Source of the DNA: Pseudomonas sp. IPO3778
GTDB taxonomy: Bacteria > Pseudomonadota > Gammaproteobacteria > Pseudomonadales > Pseudomonadaceae
DNA length: 64,000 nucleotides
NCBI RefSeq assembly: GCF_013386825.1
Contig: NZ_JACARC010000043.1
Coordinates: 1-64,000, forward strand
Direction: 5' to 3'
In this document: one piece after another, positions 24,987 through 34,870 of the stretch
Numbering within the stretch: the first letter of the stretch is position 1
How the letters are laid out: every line of letters starts with the position of its first letter
The notes under the pieces: model-generated
The model's input: the letters and a program-made list of their open reading frames with translations, nothing else
Database searches by the model: none
Told to the model about the DNA's origin: nothing
Program-made: the position numbers and the translations under genes

Positions 24987-26393
24987 ATGCTGAAGAAGTT
25001 GTTCCAGTCATTCCGTTCTCCCTTGCGTCGTACGCAACACAAACGCAGCACGCCTGAAGTGCTTAACAGCAGCCAGCATTCGCTGCAGCGCGCCCAGTTC
25101 AGCCGTTATGCGGTGAACATCGTCGAACGTTTGCAGAACGCCGGCTACCAGGCTTACCTGGTTGGCGGTTGCGTGCGCGACATGTTGCTCAATATCACTC
25201 CCAAGGATTTCGACGTCGCCACCAGCGCCACGCCGGAACAAGTGCGTGCCGAATTCCGCAATGCGCGGATCATCGGCCGGCGTTTCAAATTGGTGCATAT
25301 CCACTTTGGTCGCGAGATCATCGAGGTCGCGACCTTCCGCGCCAACCACCCGCAAAACGATGAAGAAGAAGACACTAACCAGTCTTCCCGCAATGAAAGC
25401 GGACGCATCCTGCGGGACAACGTTTACGGCACCCTGGAAGAAGACGCGCAACGCCGCGATTTCACCATCAATGCCCTGTATTACGATCCGGTCAGCGAAC
25501 GCATCCTCGATTACGCCAATGGCGTACACGACATCCGCAACAACCTGCTGCGCCTGATCGGCGACCCGACGCAACGCTACCAGGAAGACCCGGTGCGCAT
25601 GCTGCGGGCCGTGCGATTCGCCGCCAAGCTGAACTTCGGTATCGAGAAGCACACGGCGGCGCCGATTCGCGATCTGGCACCGATGCTGCGGGAAATTCCG
25701 TCGGCACGGCTGTTCGAAGAAGTGCTCAAGCTGTTCCTCTCCGGCTATGCCGCCGACACCTTCGAAATGCTGGTAGACCTGCAGTTGTTCGACCCTTTGT
25801 TCCCGGCCAGCGCCGAAGCACTGGAGTACAACCCGACCTACACCCACACACTGATCAGCGAAGCCTTGATCAACACCGACCTGCGCATCAAGCAGAACAA
25901 ACCGGTCACGCCGGCGTTCCTGTTTGCCGCCCTATTGTGGCCAGCGCTTCCAAAACGCGTCATGCGCCTGCAGGACCGTGGCATGCCGGCGATCCCGGCC
26001 ATGCAAGAAGCCGCTCACGAGTTGATCGCCGAGCAATGCCAGCGCATCGCCATCCCGAAACGCTTCACCATGCCGATCCGCGAGATCTGGGACATGCAAG
26101 AGCGCCTGCCACGTCGCAGCGGCAAACGCGCCGACCTGCTGCTGGACAACCCGCGCTTCCGTGCGGGCTACGACTTCCTGCTGCTGCGCGAAAGCGCCGG
26201 CGAACAGACCGACGGCCTGGGCGAATGGTGGACCGACTACCAGGACGCCAATGACAGCCAGCGCCGCGAGATGATCAAAGAGCTCAGCAGCAAAGGCGAA
26301 GCCACCGGCGATGGCCCGAAAAAGCGCCGCCGCAGCAGTGGCAGCAAGCGCAAACGCAGCGCTGGCGACGCCTCGAGCGCATCGGGCGAGTAA
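24987..26393 (+). CDS. pcnB: Poly(A) polymerase I
   Basis: A 468-residue nucleotidyltransferase (tRNA nucleotidyltransferase superfamily) that adds poly(A) tails to RNA 3' ends and promotes decay. Motifs are YLVGGCVRDMLL near 50-61, the catalytic DFDVATSA with two Asp near 68-75, and RRDFTINALYYDP near 147-159. The C-terminus is very basic (KKRRRSSGSKRKRS), typical of PcnB and distinguishing it from CCA-adding enzymes. ATG 24987 is preferred to the GTG at 24978. folK follows within four bases. Confidence 0.96.
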   Translation: MLKKLFQSFRSPLRRTQHKRSTPEVLNSSQHSLQRAQFSRYAVNIVERLQNAGYQAYLVGGCVRDMLLNITPKDFDVATSATPEQVRAEFRNARIIGRRFKLVHIHFGREIIEVATFRANHPQNDEEEDTNQSSRNESGRILRDNVYGTLEEDAQRRDFTINALYYDPVSERILDYANGVHDIRNNLLRLIGDPTQRYQEDPVRMLRAVRFAAKLNFGIEKHTAAPIRDLAPMLREIPSARLFEEVLKLFLSGYAADTFEMLVDLQLFDPLFPASAEALEYNPTYTHTLISEALINTDLRIKQNKPVTPAFLFAALLWPALPKRVMRLQDRGMPAIPAMQEAAHELIAEQCQRIAIPKRFTMPIREIWDMQERLPRRSGKRADLLLDNPRFRAGYDFLLLRESAGEQTDGLGEWWTDYQDANDSQRREMIKELSSKGEATGDGPKKRRRSSGSKRKRSAGDASSASGE

Positions 26394-26397
26394 GCAC

Positions 26398-26886
26398 GTG
26401 GAACGTATCTACATCGGCATGGGCAGCAATCTGGCCGCCCCTGAACAACAGTTGCGCCATGCCGTCGAGGCCTTGGCGCAGTTGCCGAACACCACGCTGG
26501 CGGGCGTCTCCGGCTTCTATCAAAGTGATTCCCTGCTCCCGGGGCAACCGCGCTACACCAATGCGGTCGCCGCCCTGGACAGCACCCTTGCGCCGCTGGA
26601 ACTGCTCGATGCGCTGCAAGCCATCGAGAACGATCAGGGTCGCGAACGCCTGGAGCGCTGGGGCCCGCGCACCCTGGACCTGGACATCCTGGCATTTGGC
26701 GAACGGCTGATCGATGAGCCCCGCCTGAAGGTGCCGCACTATCAAATGCACCTGCGGGCGTTTGCGCTTTACCCACTGGCTGAACTGGCCCCCGCCGGCC
26801 TGCAACTGGCAGACGGCCGCTTGCTTAGTGACCTGCTGGACGCCTGCCCGTTTGTCGGCCTGGAACGCCTGCCTCCAGACCTGTAG
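26398..26886 (+). CDS. folK: 6-hydroxymethyl-7,8-dihydropterin pyrophosphokinase (HPPK)
   Basis: A 162-residue folate enzyme that transfers pyrophosphate from ATP to hydroxymethyl-dihydropterin. Family motifs GMGSNL (7-12) and the magnesium-binding GPRTLDLDIL (about 89-98) are present. The GTG at 26398 is the only sensible start, four bases after pcnB. The stop codon TAG at 26884 is contributed by the first bases of a REP element. Pairs functionally with folP at about 51 kb. Confidence 0.95.
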   Translation: MERIYIGMGSNLAAPEQQLRHAVEALAQLPNTTLAGVSGFYQSDSLLPGQPRYTNAVAALDSTLAPLELLDALQAIENDQGRERLERWGPRTLDLDILAFGERLIDEPRLKVPHYQMHLRAFALYPLAELAPAGLQLADGRLLSDLLDACPFVGLERLPPDL

Positions 26887-26982
26887 GAGCGAGCTTGCTC
26901 GCGAAAAACCTGAGAGCACCGCTGGGTGCCAGGCTTCCCGCGTCATCGTTAACGACCTTCGCGAGCAAGCTCGCGCCTACAG
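26881..26982. repeat. REP pair (REPIN-like) after folK
   Basis: REP core (from 26883, TGTAGGAGCGAGCTTGCTCG) and an inverted copy (26957-26982) flank a spacer of about 50 bases. The first REP supplies the folK stop codon. Confidence 0.9.
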
Positions 26983-27235
26983 GTACCACGTCAGCCTTTA
27001 CTGCTGAAACGCATCAGTAACAGCGGTAACACCCCCGCCGTAACAATGCGGTAACACATCCAATTGACTTCCAGAGTCCTCCTCACGACTATAGGCGTCC
27101 CGCTGCCGCCTACCCGGCGCTAAAGGGCGCAATCCAGGCCTTATAAGCACTGATCCTTAAGAAAGTGCGCCTGTATAAACGAAGACTCACGCGCGTTACT
27201 CGCTGTTTCCAAGCGCCTGAATGAGGACCCTTTTC
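26983..27235 (+). promoter_or_regulatory. panB upstream region with four GTAACA direct repeats
   Basis: The region between the REP pair and panB holds GTAACA at 27017, 27026, 27040 and 27051 (first base given), all in the same orientation within 40 bases. A TTGACT hexamer follows at 27063-27068 without a well-spaced -10. No ORF is seen. The motif is the same as the likely CbrB subsites near crcZ, but the arrangement as direct repeats differs. Confidence 0.45.
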
Positions 27236-28036
27236 ATGCCAAACGTTACCCTGAGCACCTTGCAGAGCCTCAAGCTCAAAGGTGAAAAAATCACCATGCT
27301 GACCAGCTACGACGCCACTTTTGCCCAGGCCAGTTGCCAGGCCGGCGTTGAAGTGCTGCTGGTGGGGGACTCCCTGGGCATGGTCCTGCAAGGGAATGAC
27401 AGCACCCTGCCGGTCACCACCGATGACATCGCTTACCACACTGCTTGCGTCAAACGCGGTAACGAAGGCGCGTTCATCATCGCCGACCTGCCGTTCATGG
27501 CCGATGCCACCGTTGAACAGACCCTGACCAACAGCGCCAAGCTGATGCGGGCCGGTGCGCACATGGTCAAGGTTGAAGGTGCCGCGTGGCTTGCCGAGTC
27601 GATCCGCTTGTTGGCCGAACGCGGCGTGCCGGTTTGCGCGCACATGGGCCTGACACCGCAGTCGGTGAATATCCTCGGTGGCTACAAGGTACAAGGCCGC
27701 GGCGAAGCCCAGGCACGCCAGATGCGGGCCGATGCCATCGCCCTCGAACAGGCCGGTGCATGCATGATTTTGCTGGAGTGCGTGCCAAGCGAACTGGCAG
27801 CAGAAATCACCCAGGCCGTTAAAGTACCAGTGATCGGCATTGGCGCAGGTTCCGCCACCGACGGCCAGGTATTGGTCGTGCATGACATGCTGGGCCTGTC
27901 CCTCTCCGGGCGCGTCCCCAAGTTCGTGAAAAACTTCATGACCGGCCAGGACAGCATTCAATCCGCAATCGCCGCCTATGTCAGCGAAGTCAAAGCCGTC
28001 ACCTTCCCAGGCGCCGAACACGGGTTCTCTGCATGA
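27236..28036 (+). CDS. panB: 3-methyl-2-oxobutanoate hydroxymethyltransferase
   Basis: A 266-residue TIM-barrel enzyme that makes ketopantoate from alpha-ketoisovalerate and methylene-THF, the first step to pantothenate and CoA. Visible motifs are SYDATFAQ, the metal-binding VGDSLGMVLQG (about 42-52) and HMGLTPQSV (about 136-144). ATG 27236 gives the canonical MPNVTLSTL start. Overlaps panC by four bases; its substrate is produced by the ilv pathway encoded earlier in this window. Confidence 0.97.
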   Translation: MPNVTLSTLQSLKLKGEKITMLTSYDATFAQASCQAGVEVLLVGDSLGMVLQGNDSTLPVTTDDIAYHTACVKRGNEGAFIIADLPFMADATVEQTLTNSAKLMRAGAHMVKVEGAAWLAESIRLLAERGVPVCAHMGLTPQSVNILGGYKVQGRGEAQARQMRADAIALEQAGACMILLECVPSELAAEITQAVKVPVIGIGAGSATDGQVLVVHDMLGLSLSGRVPKFVKNFMTGQDSIQSAIAAYVSEVKAVTFPGAEHGFSA

Positions 28037-28884
28037 ACACCGTCAAGACCGTGCGCGAACTGCGCGCCGCCGTCGCCCATGCCCGCAATGCGGGTAAGCG
28101 CATCGGCTTTGTGCCCACCATGGGCAACCTGCACAGCGGCCATTCCACTCTCGTCACCAAAGCGGCGCAACAAGCGGACTTCGTGGTGGCGAGCATTTTC
28201 GTCAACCCGCTGCAATTCGGCGCCGGCGAAGACCTGGACAAATACCCGCGCACCCTCGCGGCTGACCAGGAGAAATTGCTGCAAGCCGGCTGCAACCTGC
28301 TGTTCGCCCCCACCGTCGACGAGATGTACCCCGACGGCATGGCCGGCCAGACTCGCGTGAGCGTACCGCAACTGTCCGAAGGGCTCTGCGGCGCCAGCCG
28401 TCCGGGGCACTTTGAAGGTGTGGCCACGGTGGTCAGCAAGCTGTTCAACATGGTCCAGCCGGACCTGGCGATCTTTGGCCAGAAGGACTACCAGCAACTG
28501 GCGGTCATTCGCGCCATGGTCCACGACCTGAACATGCCCATCCAGATTATCGGCGAGCCGACCGTACGGGCCGACGATGGCCTGGCGCTGTCGTCGCGCA
28601 ACGGTTACCTCACCGAGGAGCAGCGCGCCATCGCCCCGGTGCTGTACCGCAGCCTCAGCCAGATTGCCACCGCGATTGAAGGGGGCGAGCGCGATTTCGC
28701 CAAACTGCGTGCGGCACAGGTCCAGCAGATTGAAGCGGCGGGCTTTCGCATGGATTACCTGGAGGTCCGCCAGGGTGTGCACCTGCGCCCGGCCACCGCG
28801 GACGACAAGGACGTGGTGATTCTGGTCGCCGCCTACCTGGGCGCCACACGGTTGATCGACAACCTGCATTTGCACCTGAACTGA
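28033..28884 (+). CDS. panC: Pantothenate synthetase
   Basis: A 283-residue class I-like adenylate-forming ligase joining pantoate and beta-alanine. The nucleotide-binding HxGH motif is MGNLHSGH (about 32-39), with FGQKDYQQL (about 150-158) and the KMSKS-like SSRNGYL further on. Coupled to panB by overlap. panD, which supplies beta-alanine and follows panC in P. aeruginosa, is not in the 228-base gap before pgi. Confidence 0.97.
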   Translation: MNTVKTVRELRAAVAHARNAGKRIGFVPTMGNLHSGHSTLVTKAAQQADFVVASIFVNPLQFGAGEDLDKYPRTLAADQEKLLQAGCNLLFAPTVDEMYPDGMAGQTRVSVPQLSEGLCGASRPGHFEGVATVVSKLFNMVQPDLAIFGQKDYQQLAVIRAMVHDLNMPIQIIGEPTVRADDGLALSSRNGYLTEEQRAIAPVLYRSLSQIATAIEGGERDFAKLRAAQVQQIEAAGFRMDYLEVRQGVHLRPATADDKDVVILVAAYLGATRLIDNLHLHLN

Positions 28885-28920
28885 CCCCGCAACACCCCCC
28901 GCCTGTTGCACTGCCTGATC

Positions 28921-28944
28921 GGCCGGTATAAAAAAGTACCGGCC
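28921..28944. other. Perfect 8-bp hairpin between panC and pgi
   Basis: GGCCGGTA / TACCGGCC with loop TAAAAAAG. There is no T tract on either side, so it is not a classic terminator; it may end the panBC transcript weakly. Confidence 0.4.
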
Positions 28945-29112
28945 ACAGCGCAGACAAAGCCAAGACAGATCGACACGCTAGGTTTAATGTATTCGCCCTA
29001 CGCTATTCGTTGGCGTCGACCGGAGCCTGTCATCTTCTTCATAACGACAGGACATTCCCGGCTTTAAAGTGTCCTAAGAGCAGTCCCAGCAATAAAAAGG
29101 AAACCCGCAGCG

Positions 29113-30777
29113 ATGGCGTACTACCGCACTCCTCATGACGTTACCGCTCTGCCCGCCTGGCAAGCGCTCAATCAACATCGCCAAGCCATGCAGGATTTCA
29201 GCATGCGCGAAGCCTTTAATGCCGATCCCCAGCGCTTTACCCAGTTCACCTTGAGCAGCTGCGGACTTTTCCTCGATTACTCAAAAAACCTGATCACCAG
29301 CGAAACCCGCGACCTGCTGGTAGGCCTGGCCAAGGAAGTCGACCTTCAGGGCGCGATCAAGTCGCTGTTCAACGGCGAGCCGGTCAACTCTTCCGAAGGC
29401 CGCCCGGCGCTGCACACTGCGCTGCGCCGCCCGGTTGGCGACAAGCTGTCGGTCAACGGCGTGAACATCATGCCGGACGTGCACAAAGTGCTGAACCAGA
29501 TCACTGACCTGGTCGGCCGCATCCACGACGGCCTGTGGCGTGGCTACACCGAGAAGCCGATCACCGACGTGGTGAACATCGGTATCGGTGGCTCGTTCCT
29601 CGGCCCGGAGCTGGTGTCTGAAGCACTGTTGTCCTACGCCCACAAAGGCGTGCGCTGCCATTACCTGGCGAACATCGACGGCAGCGAGTTCCACGAGCTG
29701 ACCATGAAGTTGCGCGCCGAGACCACGCTGTTCATCGTCTCGTCAAAATCCTTCAACACCCTCGAAACCCTGAAAAACGCCCAGGCCGCCCGTGCCTGGT
29801 ACCTGGCCCAGGGTGGCTCGGAAGCCGAACTGTATCGCCACTTCATCGCCGTATCGAGCAACAACGCGGCAGCCGTGGCCTTCGGCATCCGCGAAGAGAA
29901 CATCTTCCCGATGTGGGACTGGGTAGGCGGTCGTTACTCGCTGTGGTCGGCCATCGGTCTGCCGATCGCGCTGGCTATCGGCATGTCCAACTTCAAGGAA
30001 CTGCTGTCCGGTGCCTACACCATGGACCAGCACTTCCAGACCGCGCCCTTCGAGGCGAACATGCCGGTGCTGCTGGGCCTGCTCGGCGTGTGGTACGGCA
30101 ACTTCTGGGGCGCACAGAGCCACGCGATCCTGCCGTACGACCACTACCTGCGTAACATCACCAAGCACTTGCAGCAGTTGGACATGGAATCCAACGGCAA
30201 GAGCGTACGCCAGGACGGTACGCCGGTGTCCACCGACACCGGCCCGGTTATCTGGGGCGGCGTAGGCTGCAACGGTCAACACGCTTACCACCAGTTGCTG
30301 CACCAGGGTACCCAACTGATCCCGGCCGACTTTATCGTGCCGATCGTCAGCTTCAACCCGGTCTCCGACCACCATCAGTGGCTGTACGCCAACTGCCTGT
30401 CCCAGAGCCAGGCACTGATGCTCGGCAAGACCCGCAGCGAAGCCGAAGCCGAGCTGCGCGACAAAGGCATGGACGAAGCCGAAGTGCAGAAGCTGGCACC
30501 GCACAAGGTGATCCCGGGCAACCGTCCGAGCAACACCCTTGTGGTTGAGCGCATCAGCCCTCGCCGCCTTGGCGCACTGGTGGCCATGTATGAGCACAAA
30601 GTGTTCGTGCAGAGCGTCATCTGGGGTATCAACGCCTTCGACCAATGGGGCGTCGAGCTGGGTAAAGAGCTGGGTAAAGGCGTCTACAACCGCCTGACCG
30701 GCACTGAAGAGCAGCCTGCAGACGACGCGTCCACCCAAGGGTTGATCAACTACTTCCGCGGCCGTCACCGCGGTTGA
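29113..30777 (+). CDS. pgi: Glucose-6-phosphate isomerase
   Basis: A 554-residue enzyme interconverting glucose-6-P and fructose-6-P. Signature tracts IGIGGSFLGPELV (about 157-169), the FIVSSKSFNTLET phosphate-binding loop and GVGCNGQHAYHQLLHQGT (about 379-396) with catalytic Glu/His are intact, as is the C-terminal lysine region (WGVELGKELGKGVYNRL). In Pseudomonas, which lacks phosphofructokinase, it mostly runs toward glucose-6-P. A strong hairpin follows. Confidence 0.98.
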   Translation: MAYYRTPHDVTALPAWQALNQHRQAMQDFSMREAFNADPQRFTQFTLSSCGLFLDYSKNLITSETRDLLVGLAKEVDLQGAIKSLFNGEPVNSSEGRPALHTALRRPVGDKLSVNGVNIMPDVHKVLNQITDLVGRIHDGLWRGYTEKPITDVVNIGIGGSFLGPELVSEALLSYAHKGVRCHYLANIDGSEFHELTMKLRAETTLFIVSSKSFNTLETLKNAQAARAWYLAQGGSEAELYRHFIAVSSNNAAAVAFGIREENIFPMWDWVGGRYSLWSAIGLPIALAIGMSNFKELLSGAYTMDQHFQTAPFEANMPVLLGLLGVWYGNFWGAQSHAILPYDHYLRNITKHLQQLDMESNGKSVRQDGTPVSTDTGPVIWGGVGCNGQHAYHQLLHQGTQLIPADFIVPIVSFNPVSDHHQWLYANCLSQSQALMLGKTRSEAEAELRDKGMDEAEVQKLAPHKVIPGNRPSNTLVVERISPRRLGALVAMYEHKVFVQSVIWGINAFDQWGVELGKELGKGVYNRLTGTEEQPADDASTQGLINYFRGRHRG

Positions 30778-30789
30778 TGTAATGCCCGC

Positions 30790-30819
30790 AAGGCCAACGT
30801 CTGTTTGGACGTTGGCCTT
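30790..30819 (+). terminator. Hairpin after pgi
   Basis: Perfect 12-bp stem AAGGCCAACGTC / GACGTTGGCCTT with loop TGTTTG. A T run is lacking, so termination may be partial or the stem may protect the 3' end. Confidence 0.55.
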
Positions 30820-30859
30820 GAACCCACCTGCCACAGGGTGCATCTTTATTGCTTGTCGC

Positions 30860-30876
30860 AAAAACAAGAATAAGGA
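30860..30876 (+). promoter_or_regulatory. Candidate Hfq/Crc-binding A-rich motif at the acs ribosome binding site
   Basis: The stretch AAAAACAAGAATAAGGA directly abuts and includes the ribosome binding site (AAGGA) of acs. It resembles the AANAANAA motifs by which Hfq with Crc represses catabolic mRNAs in Pseudomonas. Confidence 0.5.
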
Positions 30877-30882
30877 TCCCTC

Positions 30883-32820
<1,938 letters not shown>

Positions 32821-32826
32821 GAACCC

Positions 32827-33702
32827 ATGGAATTCATTCGCAGCCGCATCGAACACCAGCTGATGAGCCTGACCGGTTTGTCGCTGGGTCAACTCGACCT
32901 GGAAAACCCCAAGGGCGATCCAGGTCTCTTTGGGCCGAACTCGATGAGCTGGAAGGTCCATGGCGACTTCAGCAGCATGTTGATTGGCGGCATCAGCGCG
33001 CTGATGTTGCAGGCGTTGCACCCGCTGGCGCTGGCCGGCGTGTGGGACCACTCGAATTTTCGGCAGGACATGCTGGGGCGTTTACGGCGCACCTCGCAGT
33101 TTATTTCCGGGACCACCTTTGGTTCGCGGCGGGACGCCGAATGGCTGATCGAAAAAGTGCGCACCATCCACCTGCAAGTGGTGGGGCATGCGCCGGATGG
33201 TCGACCGTATGCAGCCAGTGACCCGGAACTGCTGACCTGGGTGCATGTGGCGGAGGTCAGCAACTTTCTCGCCGCCCACCTGCGTTATCGCAACCCGGAT
33301 TTATCACCCAGGGATCAGGACCGTTACTACAGCGAAATAGCCCTGGTGGCCGAGCAGTTGGGCGCGCGCCATGTGCCGCGTTCACGCCAGGAAATTTCCG
33401 ATTACCTTGAGCGTATTCGCCCACAACTGCTGTGTGACCAACGCAGCCATGAAGTACTGCGCCTGCTGCTCAATGCGCCGTCCCCCAGCACCTTGGCCAA
33501 GCCGTTTGGCGCGCTGATGATGCAGGCCGGTATCGACCTGCTGCCGGACTGGGCCAGCGATATGCTCGGGCAGCAACAAAGCCCGATCCAGCGCCAACTG
33601 ATCCGCGCCGGGGTCAAGCGCAGCGCGCCCTTGCTGCGCTGGGCCATGCGCAATGGCTCGGTGCAGCGGGCCCACAGGCGGATGGGCCTGCTGGAGCCAT
33701 AA
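32827..33702 (+). CDS. MpaB-family oxygenase (DUF2236)
   Basis: A 291-residue protein of the DUF2236/MpaB family, related to the heme-containing latex clearing protein and fungal MpaB. Candidate heme-ligand histidines lie in LQALHPLALAGVWDHS (about 56-71) and in TWVHVAEVSNFLAAH (about 138-152). No signal peptide is visible. The gene starts six bases after acs, so it is probably co-translated with it. Substrate unknown. Confidence 0.82.
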   Translation: MEFIRSRIEHQLMSLTGLSLGQLDLENPKGDPGLFGPNSMSWKVHGDFSSMLIGGISALMLQALHPLALAGVWDHSNFRQDMLGRLRRTSQFISGTTFGSRRDAEWLIEKVRTIHLQVVGHAPDGRPYAASDPELLTWVHVAEVSNFLAAHLRYRNPDLSPRDQDRYYSEIALVAEQLGARHVPRSRQEISDYLERIRPQLLCDQRSHEVLRLLLNAPSPSTLAKPFGALMMQAGIDLLPDWASDMLGQQQSPIQRQLIRAGVKRSAPLLRWAMRNGSVQRAHRRMGLLEP

Positions 33703-33745
33703 CTGTTAAACTCCCGCGCCCCAATGACCCTGCAAGGCGCGCACT

Positions 33746-34762
33746 ATGTCCCCCTTGAATCAGGCGCTGCGCGCCGCCCTCGATCATCGCCAGGATTTGC
33801 TTGCCGAGCTGCATGCCCAAGGCACCGACTGCTATCGCCTGTTCCACGGCAGCCAGGAAGGCGCCGGCGGCCTGACTATCGACCGCTACGGCCCGCAACT
33901 GCTGGTGCAAAGCTTTCACCAATCGCTGGCCAGTGACGACCTGCTGCAACTGCATCAGGCGATCAACCAGCACCTGGGGCTTGAGCTGCTGCTGGTCTAC
34001 AACGACCGCTCCCGGGGCAACTCGCGCATCGACCGTGAAGACACGGTGTACCGCGCCGAACCGGCGGCTCTGGGCGACTTGATCGGCCATGAATGGGGCC
34101 TCAACTACCGCGTACGCGGCCGCCACGCCGGCCAGGACCCGCTGCTGTTCCTGGACCTGCGCAACACCCGCGGCTGGGTCAAGGCCCACAGTGCCGGCAA
34201 AAGCGTGCTCAACCTGTTTGCCTACACCTGCGGCGTAGGCCTGAGCGCCGCGGCCGGTGGCGCCCGCGAGGTGTGCAACCTGGACTTTGCCGAGGGCAAC
34301 CTGGCGGTCGGTCGCGAAAACGGTCAGCTCAACCCGCAATTGCCGACGATGGAATTCGTGCAGTCCGACTATTTCCCGGCCATCCGCCAACTGGCCGGAC
34401 TGCCCATCAGCCAGCGGCGCGGTCACAAGCTGCCGAGTTATCCACGCCTGGACCAACGCCAATACGACCTGGTGTTGCTCGACCCGCCCGCCTGGGCCAA
34501 GAGCGCCTTCGGCACGGTCGACCTGCTGCGCGACTATCAAAGCCTGCTCAAACCGGCACTGCTGGCCACTGCCGATAACGGCGTGCTGATCTGCTGCAAC
34601 AACCTCGCAAAAGTCAGCATGGACGACTGGCGCGACCAGGTCCTGCGCTGCGCCGAAAAGGCCGGGCGGCCGGTGCGCGACTGGCAAATCATGACACCCG
34701 GCGCAGACTTCCCGTCGCAAGACCAGCAACCACCGCTGAAGACCCTGATCCTGCAGCTGTAA
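33746..34762 (+). CDS. Class I SAM-dependent rRNA methyltransferase, RlmI-like
   Basis: A 338-residue methyltransferase. The N-terminal part looks like the RlmI/RlmK accessory region (FHGSQEGAGGLTIDRYG), followed by a Rossmann-fold SAM domain (LNLFAYTCGVGLSAAAGGA at about 153-171) and the catalytic DPPAW motif (LLDPPAWAKSAFG near 243-255) typical of 5-methylcytosine or N2-guanine 23S rRNA enzymes. It lacks a PUA domain in the first residues, so it is shorter than E. coli RlmI. The modified base cannot be stated. Confidence 0.82.
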   Translation: MSPLNQALRAALDHRQDLLAELHAQGTDCYRLFHGSQEGAGGLTIDRYGPQLLVQSFHQSLASDDLLQLHQAINQHLGLELLLVYNDRSRGNSRIDREDTVYRAEPAALGDLIGHEWGLNYRVRGRHAGQDPLLFLDLRNTRGWVKAHSAGKSVLNLFAYTCGVGLSAAAGGAREVCNLDFAEGNLAVGRENGQLNPQLPTMEFVQSDYFPAIRQLAGLPISQRRGHKLPSYPRLDQRQYDLVLLDPPAWAKSAFGTVDLLRDYQSLLKPALLATADNGVLICCNNLAKVSMDDWRDQVLRCAEKAGRPVRDWQIMTPGADFPSQDQQPPLKTLILQL

Positions 34763-34870
34763 GACTTGTCTCAAAGAGGCCGGAACGCAGTAATAAAGGC
34801 CCGTTGCTTCGGAACCGCAAACCCGTGCCATACTCCAAGGCACTCTTGATTGACATAGATGGCGTCACAT

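Noticed and set aside
26887..27109. Possible small genes between folK and panB
   Set aside because: Frames are REP-derived or antisense; no start with ribosome binding site.
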